DNA of 64,000 bases from Apostichopus japonicus (GCF_037975245.1 NC_092566.1:6914001-6978000), one strand, 5' to 3'. Shown: positions 12,460 to 27,225, counted from the stretch's first letter. The notes: generated by a model from the letters alone, not told the origin. Made by a program: numbers and translations.

Positions 12460-14638
12460 GGCTGGAGTTTGCTACACCGTCCTGGATTATTTTCCAATAC
12501 GTGATTTTTAATAGATCAAACAATTTCCCTATTTGAGCTTTCACAAGCAGAGTAATAACCCTAAAAAAAATGAAAGTCACAGATCGAACAGAATTTATGG
12601 ATTCCTTACGATGATACTGATCAATCTTATCCCACTACTCACTTATTATCTATAGCACAAAATTACTCCCACGTTTATCATATGACAAGGACATAAGGTG
12701 TATCCCGGATGTGGTTTAACATGCGTGGGTGGTGTGCTGAGAGTGCCTGGTAGAGCTAGCCAAACGTAGAGTCCCCTGCTACCCCCAAAAAATTCTGATC
12801 ACAAATTGAGTTGCAGACAGCAGATGTATGCGTTGTATATAATATGCCCGGTGATACCTTTAATAAGCCTATTTTAGCTTCATGTGGTTGTCACGTACAC
12901 CCACTCCACCGTAAATCGACAGGTAAGGTAAACTGTATCAGGAATGATTAAATTTAGATCAACAGTTCTAAGATTTTTGCGAAAGTCAAGAACAAGTGAG
13001 CCAGCAATTTGTTTTTCGTTTTTTATAAGACACCTTTTTCTCTTTATTGGAATTAAACGTTTCATAAATTGTATTGAGAAGTATATCTAAGTATGTGTAG
13101 GCTTGGGCACACATGTATATGATGCAAAGTTACAACCAAACATTTTGTACTTAATGTTCTTGTTCAAACAGGGAGTTAAATTATCAATAGTTCACTGTCT
13201 CAACCCGGATATCTGAGTATCATAAATGAGTGTGACATTTTGTCGATGAACAACCTCTGTATACCAGCAGGGCCAAACGATCATGAACTATTCCGAGTAT
13301 CAGTATAACATGAGTCTAAGTGATTTTATTACTATACGTGCATTTTTTAGTCACAGTCAGAAAATAGAGAAGAAAAATAAGATAATAATAATAATAAACC
13401 GTCAAACAAATAGACCTGTTCAGGTATTCTATCAAATATCACAATGAAGTAGCACAGTAATGCCAACGGATATTGTCAAGTATGAGATATAGGCAAAACA
13501 ACACAAACGACTGGCTCTCGCTTATAGGCTCAACAGTTTGTTTTACTTCTCTTAATAATATTTTCGCCGATAGCTATTCGCCTCATCACATAATATCTGA
13601 AACCTTCACAGGTTGACGCGCCGTAGTTGAAGACACACGTATAACATGATAGGCTACGGGATATATATTACAAGTTCAAGGAATAATCGACACTTTGGCC
13701 TAGTAATTAATGTGATTATCAAGTGCGCCACCAATTGCAATGAACATGGACTTTGAATACTCGGCTACTATTACTTCCACAGTCTGCAAATGTTACAGAC
13801 AAAGACTCTTGGTAAATATCAACACTGGCCGATGAGGACCTATGCTCCTCGATAAAAGATGTATTCACACGATAATGATACCCGTATATATATCAATATG
13901 TATAAACAGTATGTATCTAAATATACACGTTCGACTTACCGTGTTACAACTACGCACGCAAACACATGCAAAGACACACACACCCACACATATATTGTTA
14001 ATTTATATATAGGCTACATGTTATATTACCGAACGCATGCTGTTTCCTATTGTACATCCGCAAAATACCAAGAAATTGATTATTAAAGTACCGAATTACC
14101 AGGCCTTTCCAGGAGATAGTACTTGACATATTTTTGTACGGATTTTCCAGACATAATCGAAATAGCTTGTTGTATAGCTATTTAAAGTCAGCATTTCTGT
14201 AAGACAGTGGGATCCACTGTGTGAGAACTTACTTCTGTGTTTGAAATTATGTATGTGTACCAGGTGTTCCTATTGGTGGGAGGTGTTAGTGGGGTTGGGG
14301 GTCAGGGTTGGGGAGGTTGGAGCCTGACGGCAGGCTAAGGGCACTAGAACTTTTGAAAGTTTGTCAAACCTTTTAAGTCAGCTAAAAAATATCTTTAGGC
14401 TACAGTTAAATGGAAAACAAACCCCAATGGTAATAAAGGACCTAAATACTTAAGCACTAATTTTATTCGAGGAAGAACTTTTTTAGGATGGTCATACTTT
14501 TTTCCTTGTAGGGTAACATTTTCTGAAACAGACTCAACTTAGTACTAGGAAATATTGATATTTTTTGGTCGATAACTAGCACATTTCCACGTAAAATTAG
14601 GATAATACAAACTTAAGCTCTGCAGGTGAGCCTGATAT
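12460..14638. other. Intergenic, nothing recognised
   Basis: Unique-looking AT-rich DNA. A short (ATA)n near 13382 and a GGTGGG-rich patch near 14270-14320 are the only structures seen. Confidence 0.5.
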
Positions 14639-14717
14639 ATATAAATAAATAAATAAATAAATAAATATATATATATATATATATAAGTAAATAAATAAAT
14701 AAATAAATATATATATA

Positions 14718-14784
<67 letters not shown>

Positions 14785-14822
14785 ACATAAATATATACAT
14801 ACATATATATACACATATATAT
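14639..14822. repeat. Compound (AAAT)n/(AT)n microsatellite
   Basis: Blocks of AAAT and AT alternate over about 180 bp. Long Tyr/Ile frames on the minus strand here are translation artefacts of the repeat. Confidence 0.95.
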
Positions 14823-17800
14823 AAATCTCAAATAGAAACGTGAAAAAATAAAGTTAATCAAGCCGAGTACAAATAAATAAGTGTCAATAAAAACATTCTC
14901 TGAGTGGTACACAATTTAGTGGGAAACCGCTATATGTTAAACATATATGGGTTGATAGTTGAAAATAAAACACAACTTCATCATAAGTTCCCTTATATAG
15001 ACCTGCAAAAGATATTACAAGTCCACGCTCTCCCCTTTCCCACAGATAACCGTTGCACGAACATCTTAGAAATCTTTACTCCTGCATTAAACCACAATTT
15101 GATTATTGCGTAATGCCACTCAATAGAAAACATTGAATTCCAAAACGCACGTGAGTTTGACGCATCAGGCCAAGACACTTTCACTGTTGTCCGTAGGAGA
15201 GTAAAAAGTTCTCTTGCATACTTTGATACGTGTTTAAAAAAAAAATGTTGGAACGCGATTTCAAAGTTACTACACAATGTTGGAAGTTATATGATTCCTC
15301 CAAACAAAAATAATAGTTAACACCATATATATGAATATTGTAAAGAAATGAGTTTATAGACTTACCGCAACGATTTTTATTCCACAAAACACATGTACAC
15401 ACACAAACCCGCTTCTTGCTAACCTGGTGAACAGCTTAGGAAAAACTCGGATTTATTCAGGTTTACCCGTAGCGCGTAGGTGGTATTAGTCATAAATGAT
15501 TTCTGATCTCAAACCGCGAACTGTTATATACAAACTACATATGCGATTCCCTAGCAGGTGCATGCGTACGACGATCCGCCCACACAAGGAATCCCCATTG
15601 CTATTAATACATTAGTAACCTTATTTCTAGCCCTTCCAGTACACACGAATCATATGTCTTTGGCTAAATTTGATTCCCTGACGAGTAATGAATTATTCAT
15701 GATATGTGACGTTCAGTCATCCCATTGGTCACAGCTGGTTGCGACTTACCATATATGGTATCAACCGGTAGTGGTAGTTCCGTTCAGTGCTAAACCGGGG
15801 TGCAAGGACTTCCGAGTGAGGTCATGTGACACGACGTAGCGGTAGGATTTTGTGTTTCGTCACAGAGGGTTTGTGACGCTCTATTAGACAACAATACGGG
15901 AGGGTATATAGGACGGTGTAAAGACAAACGTTTGGGGGAGCTTGAAGTTGTTTGAAGGTATCGGAGGGGTCCTGTCAGATAAATCCGCTTATGAAAGAGG
16001 TGCTGCACGGTCGACTGAATGTAATTGTGAATAAATTTACCTTCAACGGAAGCTTAACACTAGTGTATGATCGAATTCACCGATGTGTTTACACTTTTGT
16101 TAAAAAAAAAAAAGATTTGTCCGTGTATACTTGATTCAATTGTTTATATGGAAAATTGGTCGGGATATACCAACTCTATATATATATATATAAACAGCCG
16201 GTTGTTTTCTTCTTCGAGGTTCGAAGTAAAATGTAACTTAGACGACCTTTGAAAGGGAAGAGACATAAAAAAAAATAATAATAATAATAGATATAGAATA
16301 TCAATATTGGTGTATAGGCTATAAACACATTTGGTATCGGAATGAAATAGTTTAACTTCAACATTAGAATATGTAGGTGACTGGGAAATACCTATTTGCC
16401 AGTGACCTTAATAATAAATGCTTGTTTCATATGAGGGCGTTATTTGAAGCTTACCGGCAGGGTTTTTTTATCCCCTTTTTAGATATTGTTCTTCTGTTAC
16501 AGAATTTTAGCATACCAAATTTTGTCATACTGTTGATAAGTATTGAAACTAAACCCTTCCACGTAAATTAAAAATTTCCACCGACGCCAATAAAAAACAA
16601 CGTATAACCAAATGATAAGAGAGTGATTAAAAAAATGAAGAACCAAGAATCAATTCTTTATTTCACTTTAAATGTACAAATGCATCAGTTTAACACTGAT
16701 TTTATTCAAGACTTTTTCAATTATTGGCTCCACCACTATACATGGTTAGAACACAATATATATATATATATATTTTTTTTTTTTACAAATGTTAGAATTG
16801 GTAACAGGTCCCTAGTCGGTCAACACTTAAGGTTTTCGAAGACTCAATATGTGTAGCACTCAATGTGATGTAAACTAGTGTCTCGGACTTTCAATGTCGT
16901 GTCTATAAGATCATGTGTAGTGTCTGTTCTTTCATCGGTCACCGTCTTTATGGTCATGTGACCCCATAACAATAATGGCCTGGGGCTTGAGAAGGTTATT
17001 GGTACGCTGAAGCTTAAACTGTCGGGACTTTTTTGGTCGAATGTTCTTAGAAAATGCAATTAATGTAGCATAATCATCACCCATACAACTCAGGTAAGCT
17101 ATATATAGGCCTATATAGGCCTCTTTATGCAGGGGATTCTATCGCGTTCTACCAGGGAATGTTTTTACCTCCATGCTTAGACCACGTAGGACAATTACAG
17201 GATATATATGCATGGTAGTAGGTATTCTCCACAATGTTTGGTTGAAAGTAACGTCTGTAGGCCTACTGCGCAGACTCGTAGTCAGTCTACAGTTTGGAAT
17301 GCAGATACTTTAGTGCAAATTTAGCACATGGTATACTCACGCTAAGAGAAAATGACTACTTTCACAAGATTTGGTTCTGTTCTACATCAGCTGAGAGGCA
17401 TGAGGGACGTAGTGGAGGGGATGGGGGGGGGGAGGGGCACCCATCGGAGGTTTTGTACCCATGAAAGATATACACCCTTGATTCACCTTCCGTTGACAAG
17501 CTCCCGTTCTCACGGTTATATATAGGTAAGCCAATAATTGGCTTCAATTTAAGATTCTGAAGTAAAATAATGAAACACACTGTTTACAAATAGCGGCCGC
17601 GTCAGTAAATATACCCGACGTTCTCAAGGTCGATTTTGACACCTTAATTGGCAATTGACACAGTAACTGTGAATGGGTGCAGTCATCCAAGCACTCTTTA
17701 CTATCACGTCTACCAACATAGCCTACACTCTCTTCTTCTATTTTTGGCGTGCTAACGGAACCGGAACAAACACGGAGACTACTTTGAACAAACGGAGCTC

Positions 17801-18940
17801 AATTTGCAATTTTTTTTTTTATTGTTAAATGCTCGTACCGTACAAAAACTCTCTGACCATATTAAAAGATTTCTCTGTAGGTACTCAGGCTGAGAGAAAT
17901 GATTGATCAAACACAGACTGGCGTACATAGAAAGCGTCATTTCTAAAAATGACTAATAACGCTATCAATAGTACATTTCCAATGCAGAAGCGGAAGCGAA
18001 GTGAACTGGGGAAATCCCCTTCTCTATTTGCCATGATTCAGTGTATGGTTGTATGTGTGTGTGTGTGTATGCAGTGAAAGCCAGAACAGAAAACCCCGAA
18101 AAAAAGAAAATATTGGCAAGCGAGAAAAAAATGTTGTCTGCGTGCGAAAACCTTTGATAGTGAATGAGAATAAAGACACCACAAGAAGTTTGAATTGCGG
18201 ATACTTTCTTAAATACATAAATGGTTACGCTTTGTATTAAAATTTGCAAACAGGCGCGTTTCTTTACAGACACCTGGCATAATCAGATACTAAAGTGAGG
18301 GACTGAATGGGGGGGGGGGGGAGAAAAAAAGAGCAAGAAAAAAAGAAGGTGTCCCAACTGAAGAGATTGGGCAAGAACAACTAGTTCGCCCCTTACCATC
18401 TCCATACTTGTGTATCTTCCTAAATAAAACTGGAGAAAACGTATAAGTATGTTACAAACGAACATACACACATTTTTAAAATAAAAGACGTGATTGAAAA
18501 AAACAAAAAAACAAATCAGTAACCTAGTCAACGCTTAAAGCAATAGTTAAAAATTGACAAACAGGGACATAATAGTATATAGGCCTACCTATAATCGTAA
18601 GTGTCCATACTTCTGTACAGGGTCTTCGCAGTCGGTTCTGGGCGTCTAAATAGCTTGCAATGGCAAACCATTTAATTGTAAATTATAACAGGTTATTGAA
18701 CCATATCCGCCCAACCACAACATATCCCACCCCCTCATATTTCCTCAAACAGAATAGACTGATTGCACCGTTTAACGCAACCGAAAATCATCCTAACATT
18801 TCAAAATGACAGAACAGTATAAGAAAGAAGAAAAAAAAAAGATATGAACTTTTCTATGTAGTTCACTGATATTGAAAGCTACAGTTAATGCCCGTGGTGT
18901 TGGTAATATAGTTCTTGCATGCGTATAACCTGTTTGCGGA
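14823..18940. other. Intergenic, nothing recognised
   Basis: No gene was recognised. Small features are (AT)n near 16178 and 16757, TATAGGCCTATA-type palindromes near 17103-17120 and 18584, a short (GT)n at 18053-18069, and poly-G runs near 17423 and 18309. Confidence 0.5.
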
Positions 18941-18950
18941 GATCTCTGGA

Positions 18951-18992
18951 CGTGACGTCACGTGTGACGTCACGTGTGACATCAGCACGATG
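18951..18992. promoter_or_regulatory. Tandem CRE / E-box cluster
   Basis: Two perfect cAMP-response palindromes TGACGTCA are separated by CACGTG (E-box), then followed by a third degenerate copy TGACATCA and a TGACGCG half site. The unit repeats every 14 bp. CREB/ATF and bHLH-zip factors are the known binders of such sites. No gene start was recognised beside it, so a role as enhancer is inference. Confidence 0.5.
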
Positions 18993-19814
18993 ACGCGAAC
19001 AGGAAGATGGCACCTCACCGCGCACGTTTGGATTGTTCCTGTCAATCGTAGGTATTGGCTATAGGGTTTACATGATATAGAGAGGTTAACACTAGACGTA
19101 TATTACACACAGGTAGATATGTTAGTTCTAAAATAAAAACAGCATGACGATTGGAGGGTCAAAGGTCATCACCAAGTCTGCTTTAGAAAGTCATAAATAG
19201 GTAGGTTATTCAGATTCAAATCCTTCAACAAGCACTTCCCATGGCATGCCAACCGTTTGTTTCTTGGAAATTGTTAGCGGGGTTTTAGAAACTGGCACAA
19301 AAGTAGGCTACGACTACCTGTGAAAAGGTTTAGTAATTTTAGTCTGGTTAAAAATTGGAGGGTTTGATGATGACACTGAAAAGCTGTTACAACGCCGTCA
19401 TTACCTTGTCTACTTTTTTGAGTGCAAGCAATACCTGGTTATGCTGTTGTTTAATGTCACCAAAAAATAATGCCTGAAGGAGATTTTCAGTTGATTCGGC
19501 AGTTATTTTTTTCCAAATCTAACCAAGTATCCCTGCTCAAAGAAAATTGCAGTAGGTTTAAATTAAATACATGCAGCCCTTCTCTAGATTTTTCTCCGGC
19601 TTTCAGTGAAAGTCAACTAAAGGTTGACTTTACGACACAAGGTCCATTTTTTAAATTGTTTTTCTGTTGTAGACCTTTAAAAAAAAAAAGCAACGCTATA
19701 CCAGTACAAGTTATATTTCTATAATTACTGTTAAACTTTGAGAAATGCCCTTTTAAATAGCTGAGATTCATCACTGTTAGGGTCTGGAGGCTAGGCAGTC
19801 CAATAATGCACAGA

Positions 19815-19816
<2 letters not shown>

Positions 19817-19894
<78 letters not shown>

Positions 19895-19916
19895 ATATAT
19901 ATATATATATATATAT
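19817..19916. repeat. (AT)n microsatellite
   Basis: About 100 bp of nearly pure AT dinucleotide abutting the left arm of the palindrome at 19912-20081. Confidence 0.95.
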
Positions 19917-20081
19917 GTTGATACTAGATGAGACTAGTGGAACACGAGTAGTTGTTACTCGGAGTTTCACGCGTTATAGCGATCTTCAGACAACTGCAGT
20001 TGTCTGAAGATCGCTATAACGCGTGAAACTCCGAGTAACAACTACTAGTGTTCCACTAGTCTCGTCTAGTATCAACATATA
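19912..20081. repeat. Spacer-less palindrome, arms about 85 bp
   Basis: The centre is CAACTG|CAGTTG at 19996/19997. Position 19917 pairs with 20076, and the arms differ at only about two positions (GATGAG versus GACGAG, and ACGAGTAG versus ACTAGTAG, on the same strand). AT microsatellites lie on both sides. It can extrude as a cruciform or give a perfect RNA hairpin. It could be a foldback transposon, head-to-head copies of one repeat end, or an assembly or library artefact. Confidence 0.9.
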
Positions 20082-20140
20082 TTACGCTCTGTCCAATGGA
20101 CATAGAGCACTCTGCGCTAAGATAGACGCCAACCTACTCT

Positions 20141-20180
20141 ATATATATATATATATATATATCTATATATATATATATAT
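20141..20180. repeat. (AT)n microsatellite
   Basis: Short AT tract on the right side of the palindrome, interrupted once by ATCTAT. Confidence 0.9.
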
Positions 20181-20181
20181 A

Positions 20182-23100
20182 AGGGTCAGTTCCTTCAGAA
20201 GCTAGACATGACTAAATGGGGTGGGGGGGGGGGTGGGGAGGGGGAACATAAGACTTTATGGCCTCAAGTGACATGTTAAAAATTAATAGAATTTTTCAAG
20301 GACAAATGGTTTTGTGAATGTCTATAGAAAGGTGCTTTGTTGTTTACATGCAGTTCGAAGAACATGTTTTGTGTGAGTTAAATAGAATTTTTACAACAAT
20401 GGGTGATAAACATTAAGTTTATTCACATTTATTTCTGTACCGCGAAGCCCACGTCATCATTAATTTAGCCTTAAAGGAGTATTCCAGAGACTTCGCCCAC
20501 CCTCAGTATTTTAAAGGTGGCATATCTTGAAAAATAAAATAACTGATAAAAACATTACCAACGTTCAAACTGTCCTCGTTTTCTTTGGTCTCTTGGAGAA
20601 TAACATATCAAAACAAATCCATTTAACATACTATATGTTCAGTTAAAAATTTACTTTGCAAAATATCAAATATTTCCAAATATTGACGTTAATTTTCGGT
20701 GCATGAGATGCAAGCTGTCTGCTTTTCGTCTGTCTGAGTACTGCGTTACCACAACTTTTTAAAGAAAAAGTCGCTCAGGAAAGAACCTGGGCACGAAAAC
20801 CAAACTACCGAACGACTGATTCGCTCTCAACCCCAGTCCCCTTGCATCGGGACTGTGACTGTGTGATCGTCGTCGGGTGTGCATCACCATTCCCATCGAA
20901 AAGGAACAGATACCACACATGATCTTATAATATATATTAAGTAACATTTGAAAATGTTTGTAAGCTTGCTTCTGTTACCTGAATTGACTAAGGTTTAGCT
21001 TTCGGCTTAAAACTTCCAACAGCACTGATGACCATGGACTATCCAAAAGTTAAAATCTAACTTATGTTCTTCCCCCTTTTTTCACTTCCTTAATTTTCAA
21101 CCCCTTTGCAGAAAGTCAGTCCAGATGTCCAGAGAATCAAATAGCAAATGTGCATTATTCAAACAAGAGAATTTAAGAGAACTCATTATAATATATATCC
21201 CAATAATCAAACCACAAACAATTACCGCCCCCCTCACCACAAAACAAACAAATAATTCCTTGTTACTGACTAAACATGATCATAAGTCAGTAAATATCCT
21301 TTATGAACGTAATTAAAGAAACCCAGACTATTTTCTATTTTTTTTATGGCTCATCTAAGTATTCATGTTCAAGTTATTCCATGAAAAAGTCCTGTCGATT
21401 GTCTGTTCTAAATAATTAAATAAAGGAATAAAAAAACAAGTTATATCCCAAATCCTTCTTTATTGTGCTATATTGTTAACGTATTCTCTTCGATATCCCG
21501 TTTAATTGTGTCGTTATCGCCTGTATTTTCTAGTTTATAATGAGTTTATGCCAATACACATCCATCCTTGTATATTGTCAATAGAGTTATACCTCAATTT
21601 GCTTACAAAGTTTCAGACAGAATTGCACAATTACAAAGTATACTCATAGTGATCCTAAAAATATCCCAAATATTTCACTTATAGTATACACACCAAAAGG
21701 GTACGAAATAACAATGGGTGTATTTCTTTTATCTCTTTCGTCACGGGTACAGTTGCGCCCGTCCCGGGACATCTGGGTAAGTCTTAACAAAAAAACAAAC
21801 CCCCCCCCCAAAAAAAAAAAATCTGTATAATTATGTAGGTACCGGAAGGATAGATTTCTTTATGACGTCACAAATACATTGTCTTTTTTTATTTTAAAAT
21901 AGTGGCCGCGTCGTTTTAAAGTAAACAAGTTAGATCGAATCCATTATTTTATATCCTGGAGGCATCCTCATTCCATAGCAGAATTATTTACATAATTTTT
22001 TTTTATAAGATATTTTAAATATATATATATATTCTTTATTAAATATTACAACACTATATGCAATCTAAGAATTCGATAGACATTTAAGCCAGGTTCTTGC
22101 TTAACGACCAAGTTTGCTTTCACTGCAGTATATGAAACCGTGGGACAGTAACTTTGATAATTTCCTGACACATGTGGTTTTTTGAGAGAATAATCAGTTT
22201 ATAATACAATGAAACAATGGATGGATTGCGAACGTCTATAACTGGTTCCCGGGTTATAACTACATTTAAATTGATAACAGAACCTCTCAGATATGCAGCT
22301 TAATAAGGATACAATGGTACTTTGGGTATGCTAGGTAAACTTTCCGAAGAGTGAAGTCGAAAAAAAAGAAAAAAAAAACTTATTTTTTTCCATATTTATA
22401 TGTATCATTTAGGCGTAGCCCTTTCCTTGATAAAGGAGAGACAGTCTATCATGTGATTCAAGACCCAGTCACCACCCCCACATGGCAACAGAATTATTGA
22501 CATTTACAGTGGAATTGGGGTGGGTGGGAGACGTGCATGCATGCATGCATTATAAGTTTTCTCATTACTAGTTTTTTTTTTATGATTGCCTAAATGTTGC
22601 TTCCAAAGTTAATCATTGCTTAACTTGAGATGTCATGTCATCGGAAAGGTCGTATTAACCGTGGCAGGGAAATGTACGGCATTGGTTGAGCTGAAACGGT
22701 GGAAATTAGACTGGCACTCTGTAGCATCTCGTGAATTGGTATTCGCGCGATTAGAGTCTTTTACTTGTACTTATACCAAAGGGATTTCTACATGTAAACA
22801 GATTTATATGTCGTTGTACCCTTATCACAATTCTGGTGGAAAGTATGACTGAAGAATAAACCAAATATTTAAAAGAAAAAAAAAGAAAAAAAAACGTGAA
22901 TTGTCTGAACGTACATTTTACATGATGCGCAGGGAACGGCCGAACAACTTGTTCTCATTTTGCATATATAGTTTACTGAATAACCGCTTGCTGTCTAAAG
23001 TTATGAATGCATGGGTGGTGTAGTCCTTAAAGACAATGAGCTCAAAGTGCACTATACATTCTCACATGTTGAAAAGAAATTGAAGCCCCATGAATATGAC

Positions 23101-24861
23101 CGATGCGACGTTTTTCGTGGAAGTAAAGTAACCCATAAACAGTGCTCTGATGGGTGAATTTAGAATTTAGTGGCAAAGACATAACATTGAATTGATAAAT
23201 CTAGTCGTTTCACCAGAAGAACTTAACGTAATGTATCTTATGCCTAAAGTGTTTGTTTGTTTGCTTGTTGTTTGCATGACCCAAAAGAAATATTATTTTG
23301 AATGTCGTCCAGATAATAAGGTCGCTAACTGAATGACTAATAGGTCATTCGTGGCCATAAAACATTACATAAATAAATTGGACAATTATTATAGATCAGT
23401 GATGCATGTATGTGTGCTCTTAATAACTTCAAATGGAGGACGGAAAAAAACATGTACATGTTTAGGATGCATGAACTCATTTAACTATGACACCATAAGG
23501 TCAAATAAATTAAATTCTCGATGCCTAGACGACAGAATGAGGAAGAAGGAAGCAATATTTTTGTCCAAGCTTCATTAGTTGTATACTCTTCTTTTTTTTT
23601 GTATAGAGTTTAAAAGTTTTCTAGGATGTGTTTGTGGGTATACCGTGCAAGCATGCATGCGGTTTGTAATGAGAAGAATTTTTTTTACAAGACAGACAGC
23701 AAAATCGATAGAATTGTCAGGATTTATTGGTCGGGACAGGAATACGAAGGCCCTTTAAAAGAGCATTTATTTTTAACTGCAAACTGCAATATGGTGTCGT
23801 TCCCCAATTGGTTATTTCATTTCTTCGGGAAATAGACACAAAAGATTAAAAAACAATGTAAAAGAGGCTGTGAGAAATACTTAATGGTAAAATATCTGAA
23901 AGAGGAACATGTCATGGTTATAATGGGGATCTTCTACAGCCACACTCTAAATCAACAGAGGGGCGATATGATATCGGTCCTGACTAGTTCCGCGAAACTT
24001 GACAAACGCCAGTCTCTGGATATCACCGAGAATTCCATTGTGAATGAATCTCTAAAGGATTCTTCTAGACAAACTACCTTCCCGTTCCCTTCACACACAG
24101 TGCGGCACATTCCAGCTAACATATGGGGTTTACTAGTCAACGAAATGTTGCCCACCCGTTTGTTTGGGAACTTTCGACACGTCTAGTCGTCAACCAATCA
24201 GAAACCTGTTTTTTTATGGGTATATTCAATCACGTTCGCTCAAAATGCATTTGGTTCCAACTTTCTGTCAATTCAACGAAATCTAATTTTTTTCTTTTAA
24301 TTGCTTCTCAATTATAATTACGATTACAAAATTTGGCCATGATCCTTAGAGACTGTTTTCTCATCAGAAAAAATATTATTCTTGAGTAATTAATGGTTCC
24401 GTTCAATTAAAATGAATCGACGTCAAATTATTTGCTCTTTCCTGTTTTCATTAACTTTAGTAGTAAAACGAAAAGAAAAAAAAACCCCGAATGAGCTGCA
24501 TCGTTATGGAAATTTAAATAATCGAATATTAACAAGGACGAACTAAGCTTACGAATTATAATACTAATCCATTTTGTTAAATAACTCAGCTATACACAGT
24601 ACCCTAACTATATGAAACTACGATCCTCTAATCCTCGCTTCAAATATTTTGACGCTTCTGTCTTGCAACACACACATTGCGGTGCATTCAATTAAAGCTA
24701 CACAATATAGGGTTTGCAAAGATCGTTGATGACGCAATGACCCATGACGTCATAAACAACGTCATTAAAACTCCCTTGCTTTTATTTGCTCCTTCATTTT
24801 GTGGACACGACGAATATCTCTCCACCGATCCAACTCTAACCTGACTTATCATTATCAGCTG
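20182..24861. other. Intergenic with one interspersed repeat fragment
   Basis: No gene was recognised. At about 20467-20486 the motif AGCCTTAAAGGAGTATTCC belongs to a dispersed family also seen near 48527 and 49688 and inverted near 42680. Poly-C/poly-A tracts lie near 21801 and an ATGC repeat near 22534. Open frames at 23626-24186 show no recognisable domain. Confidence 0.5.
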
Positions 24862-24865
24862 TTAA

Positions 24866-25268
24866 GGCCCGGTCACACTACAGCGATATTTTATCGGAAT
24901 ACGGTCCGATTTTTCCGATTTTAGGCCGAAGAGTGAGGTTTGTGGTAGTGAATGTAATGAATACAGTGGAATATTCGAATACCTACTCCAAATCTGAGGG
25001 GTTCTGGAACGGACTACATTCTGAAGTGACGTCACATCGGAAAACGATAAAAATCGGAAGAGAAATCGGATAGCTATCCGATAAAAGGAAACGGAGTCAA
25101 TAACAAAAGTTAGGAGAGGGCTATTCCACATCGGAATGGCTCAACAGATAGCAAATCAGGTCCTTTATCACTGTGGCTAGAAGACCCGAACGAAAAACTG
25201 GCTGTTTCGATACCTCCGGGAAAATCGGATAGTATTCCGATAAAAAATCGGTATAGTGTGACCGGGCC
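24866..25268. mobile_element. TTAA-type non-autonomous DNA transposon (403 bp)
   Basis: The ends carry the inverted sequence GGCCCGGTCACACTA, and the similarity continues inward for about 50 bp (TTTTTATCGGAATA-like on both sides). The left flank is TTAA (24862-24865) and the right flank TTTA (25269-25272), consistent with a TTAA target duplication with one substitution. TTAA targets are known for piggyBac and Kolobok superfamilies; I cannot choose between them. It has no coding capacity. Confidence 0.8.
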
Positions 25269-25272
25269 TTTA

Positions 25273-27224
25273 GACATGTGTTAAAGATTTACATCTAATA
25301 TTGTAATTCGTTATTATGAATAATTTCATTATCCATTCCCATATCTATTGCACAGTCATCAAAATTAAGCCTAATAGGAAACTCAAATGATATTTCTTTG
25401 TTTATTTATACGTCAAGAAAGTTGGTTACCGTTAATTCATTGTATATATCAAAGTTTGGCATAGTTGGTTATATAGCTTCATGAAACTATATAGAAGATC
25501 GTCACATCACATTATTTGATTTCTAATCTGCATGTACTTTCTAATCTGCAGTTTCTAATCTGGTCTGGGTTTTTAATCTGGTCTGATCGCTAATCTGTTA
25601 TGGTTCTTTAAAAGAGTCTGCTCTATAATCTGGTCTAGCCTATAATCTGGTCTGGTCTATAACGTGGTCGGGTTCATAATCTCTTCTGCTTAATTAATCT
25701 GCTTAATCAATTTGAATCTGCTGAATTTGCCCGAAATTTGAAAAAAATATATGTTTATCCTCCTCCTAATAAATCACGATTTTTCGTTACGTTTACAGGA
25801 AAACATGAAAGTGGGAGGGACCTTCGAACAATTGAACACCCACCCACCTATCAACCACCTTTATCAACACGTACAATACGTCGACGGAGAGAAGTCAACG
25901 AATTCCACGTAGAACGAAGTATATATCTGTCATACATACCACTGTATACTGATTGAGTTATACAAAATGTCTGCTTTAAACAATAACGTATAAATTGTGG
26001 AATATTATATAATATAATAGAACATGTTGGGGATTATTACAACGGTGGGACTGATGTTTTGTGGTGATAATTAATGATACAAGTTTATAAAAGACCAGCA
26101 AGCTGGTTAGACATCACAAACGTACATAAATATAATTGGAAAGCTTTCGAATTTGCTGAAATGTTGGTACATATTATAGCTGCACGGTTAAACTTGTCTA
26201 TATATAAAATATGATTGATCATAACGTATTGTTTTTTATTAGCTGTCGTCTCAATGGATAAATAACAATACTCTTGGGAAAGCTAGTTATTTGAAAACAG
26301 AAAAGATAAAAATCATGAGACATGAGACAGAAGAAAAGTAGAAGAAAACAGTCACACATCGTCTAGATCGCACCTTCGTAACTGATTGATACCCTAGCCT
26401 ACTTTGCATATAAGAGACGGCGAGACGCAATCTCTCTGCTTTTATCTCTTCAGGATAATTTTTCAACTGATTTCACTTCTTTTTGGTTCGAGAAGAAATA
26501 TTTCAAACGCACGGATCGCATTTGACTAGATATTTGAATAAGTTTATTGAGTGACGTTACAAAAAAAAGAGGTATATTCAAATACTAAACGCGATAAGCT
26601 GTTTTTAAGGAAACATAAAATCAGGTAACTTAAAATATCTTTTAAGTCTGTTCTTTTTCCTTTACTTATACCCTGTTTAGTAAATTTATAAAAGAAAAAT
26701 ATGGAAGTACGATATCACAAATTCCAGTATTAAAGAAAAAAATGAGTCCGATACTATCAAGATATCGCATGATTTATAACGTTTCAAGCCGAAGAACGTT
26801 GCATTGGTTTTAACTTCTCGATATTCCATTTCAACTATTTTATATTTCACACATATGTGACGTCCTTCGATATAACTATAAGATATTTGTGTTGTTGAAT
26901 AAAACCATTCGCCATAATAAAAATAAAAATAATAAATTATATATAATTATAGGGTAAAGTACCGTTTTGTTTAGTATAGAGCATATTGGTAACTGTCAAC
27001 TGGGCGCTGTTTAGCTGCTGCCATGTGGAGGGATTGTCTCTATAATGTTTGACAGGTTATCGTTGACCAGGGTAATATTGTGATGCGCCTTGAACGCCGA
27101 AGTTATCGGTGGATATGTCTGCGCTTTATAAATCTACAATATTATTATTTTTATTATTATTGTGTCCCACAAATATAAAACATTCTTTGATATTCTTTCA
27201 TTTGTAACTTTTTGAAGTTATTCA
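25273..27224. other. Intergenic with a degenerate TAATCTG repeat
   Basis: Between 25521 and 25722 the word TAATCTG or AATCTGGTCTGG recurs about a dozen times at irregular spacing of 10-25 bp, an old decayed minisatellite. The remainder shows no gene. Confidence 0.6.
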
Positions 27225-27225
27225 T

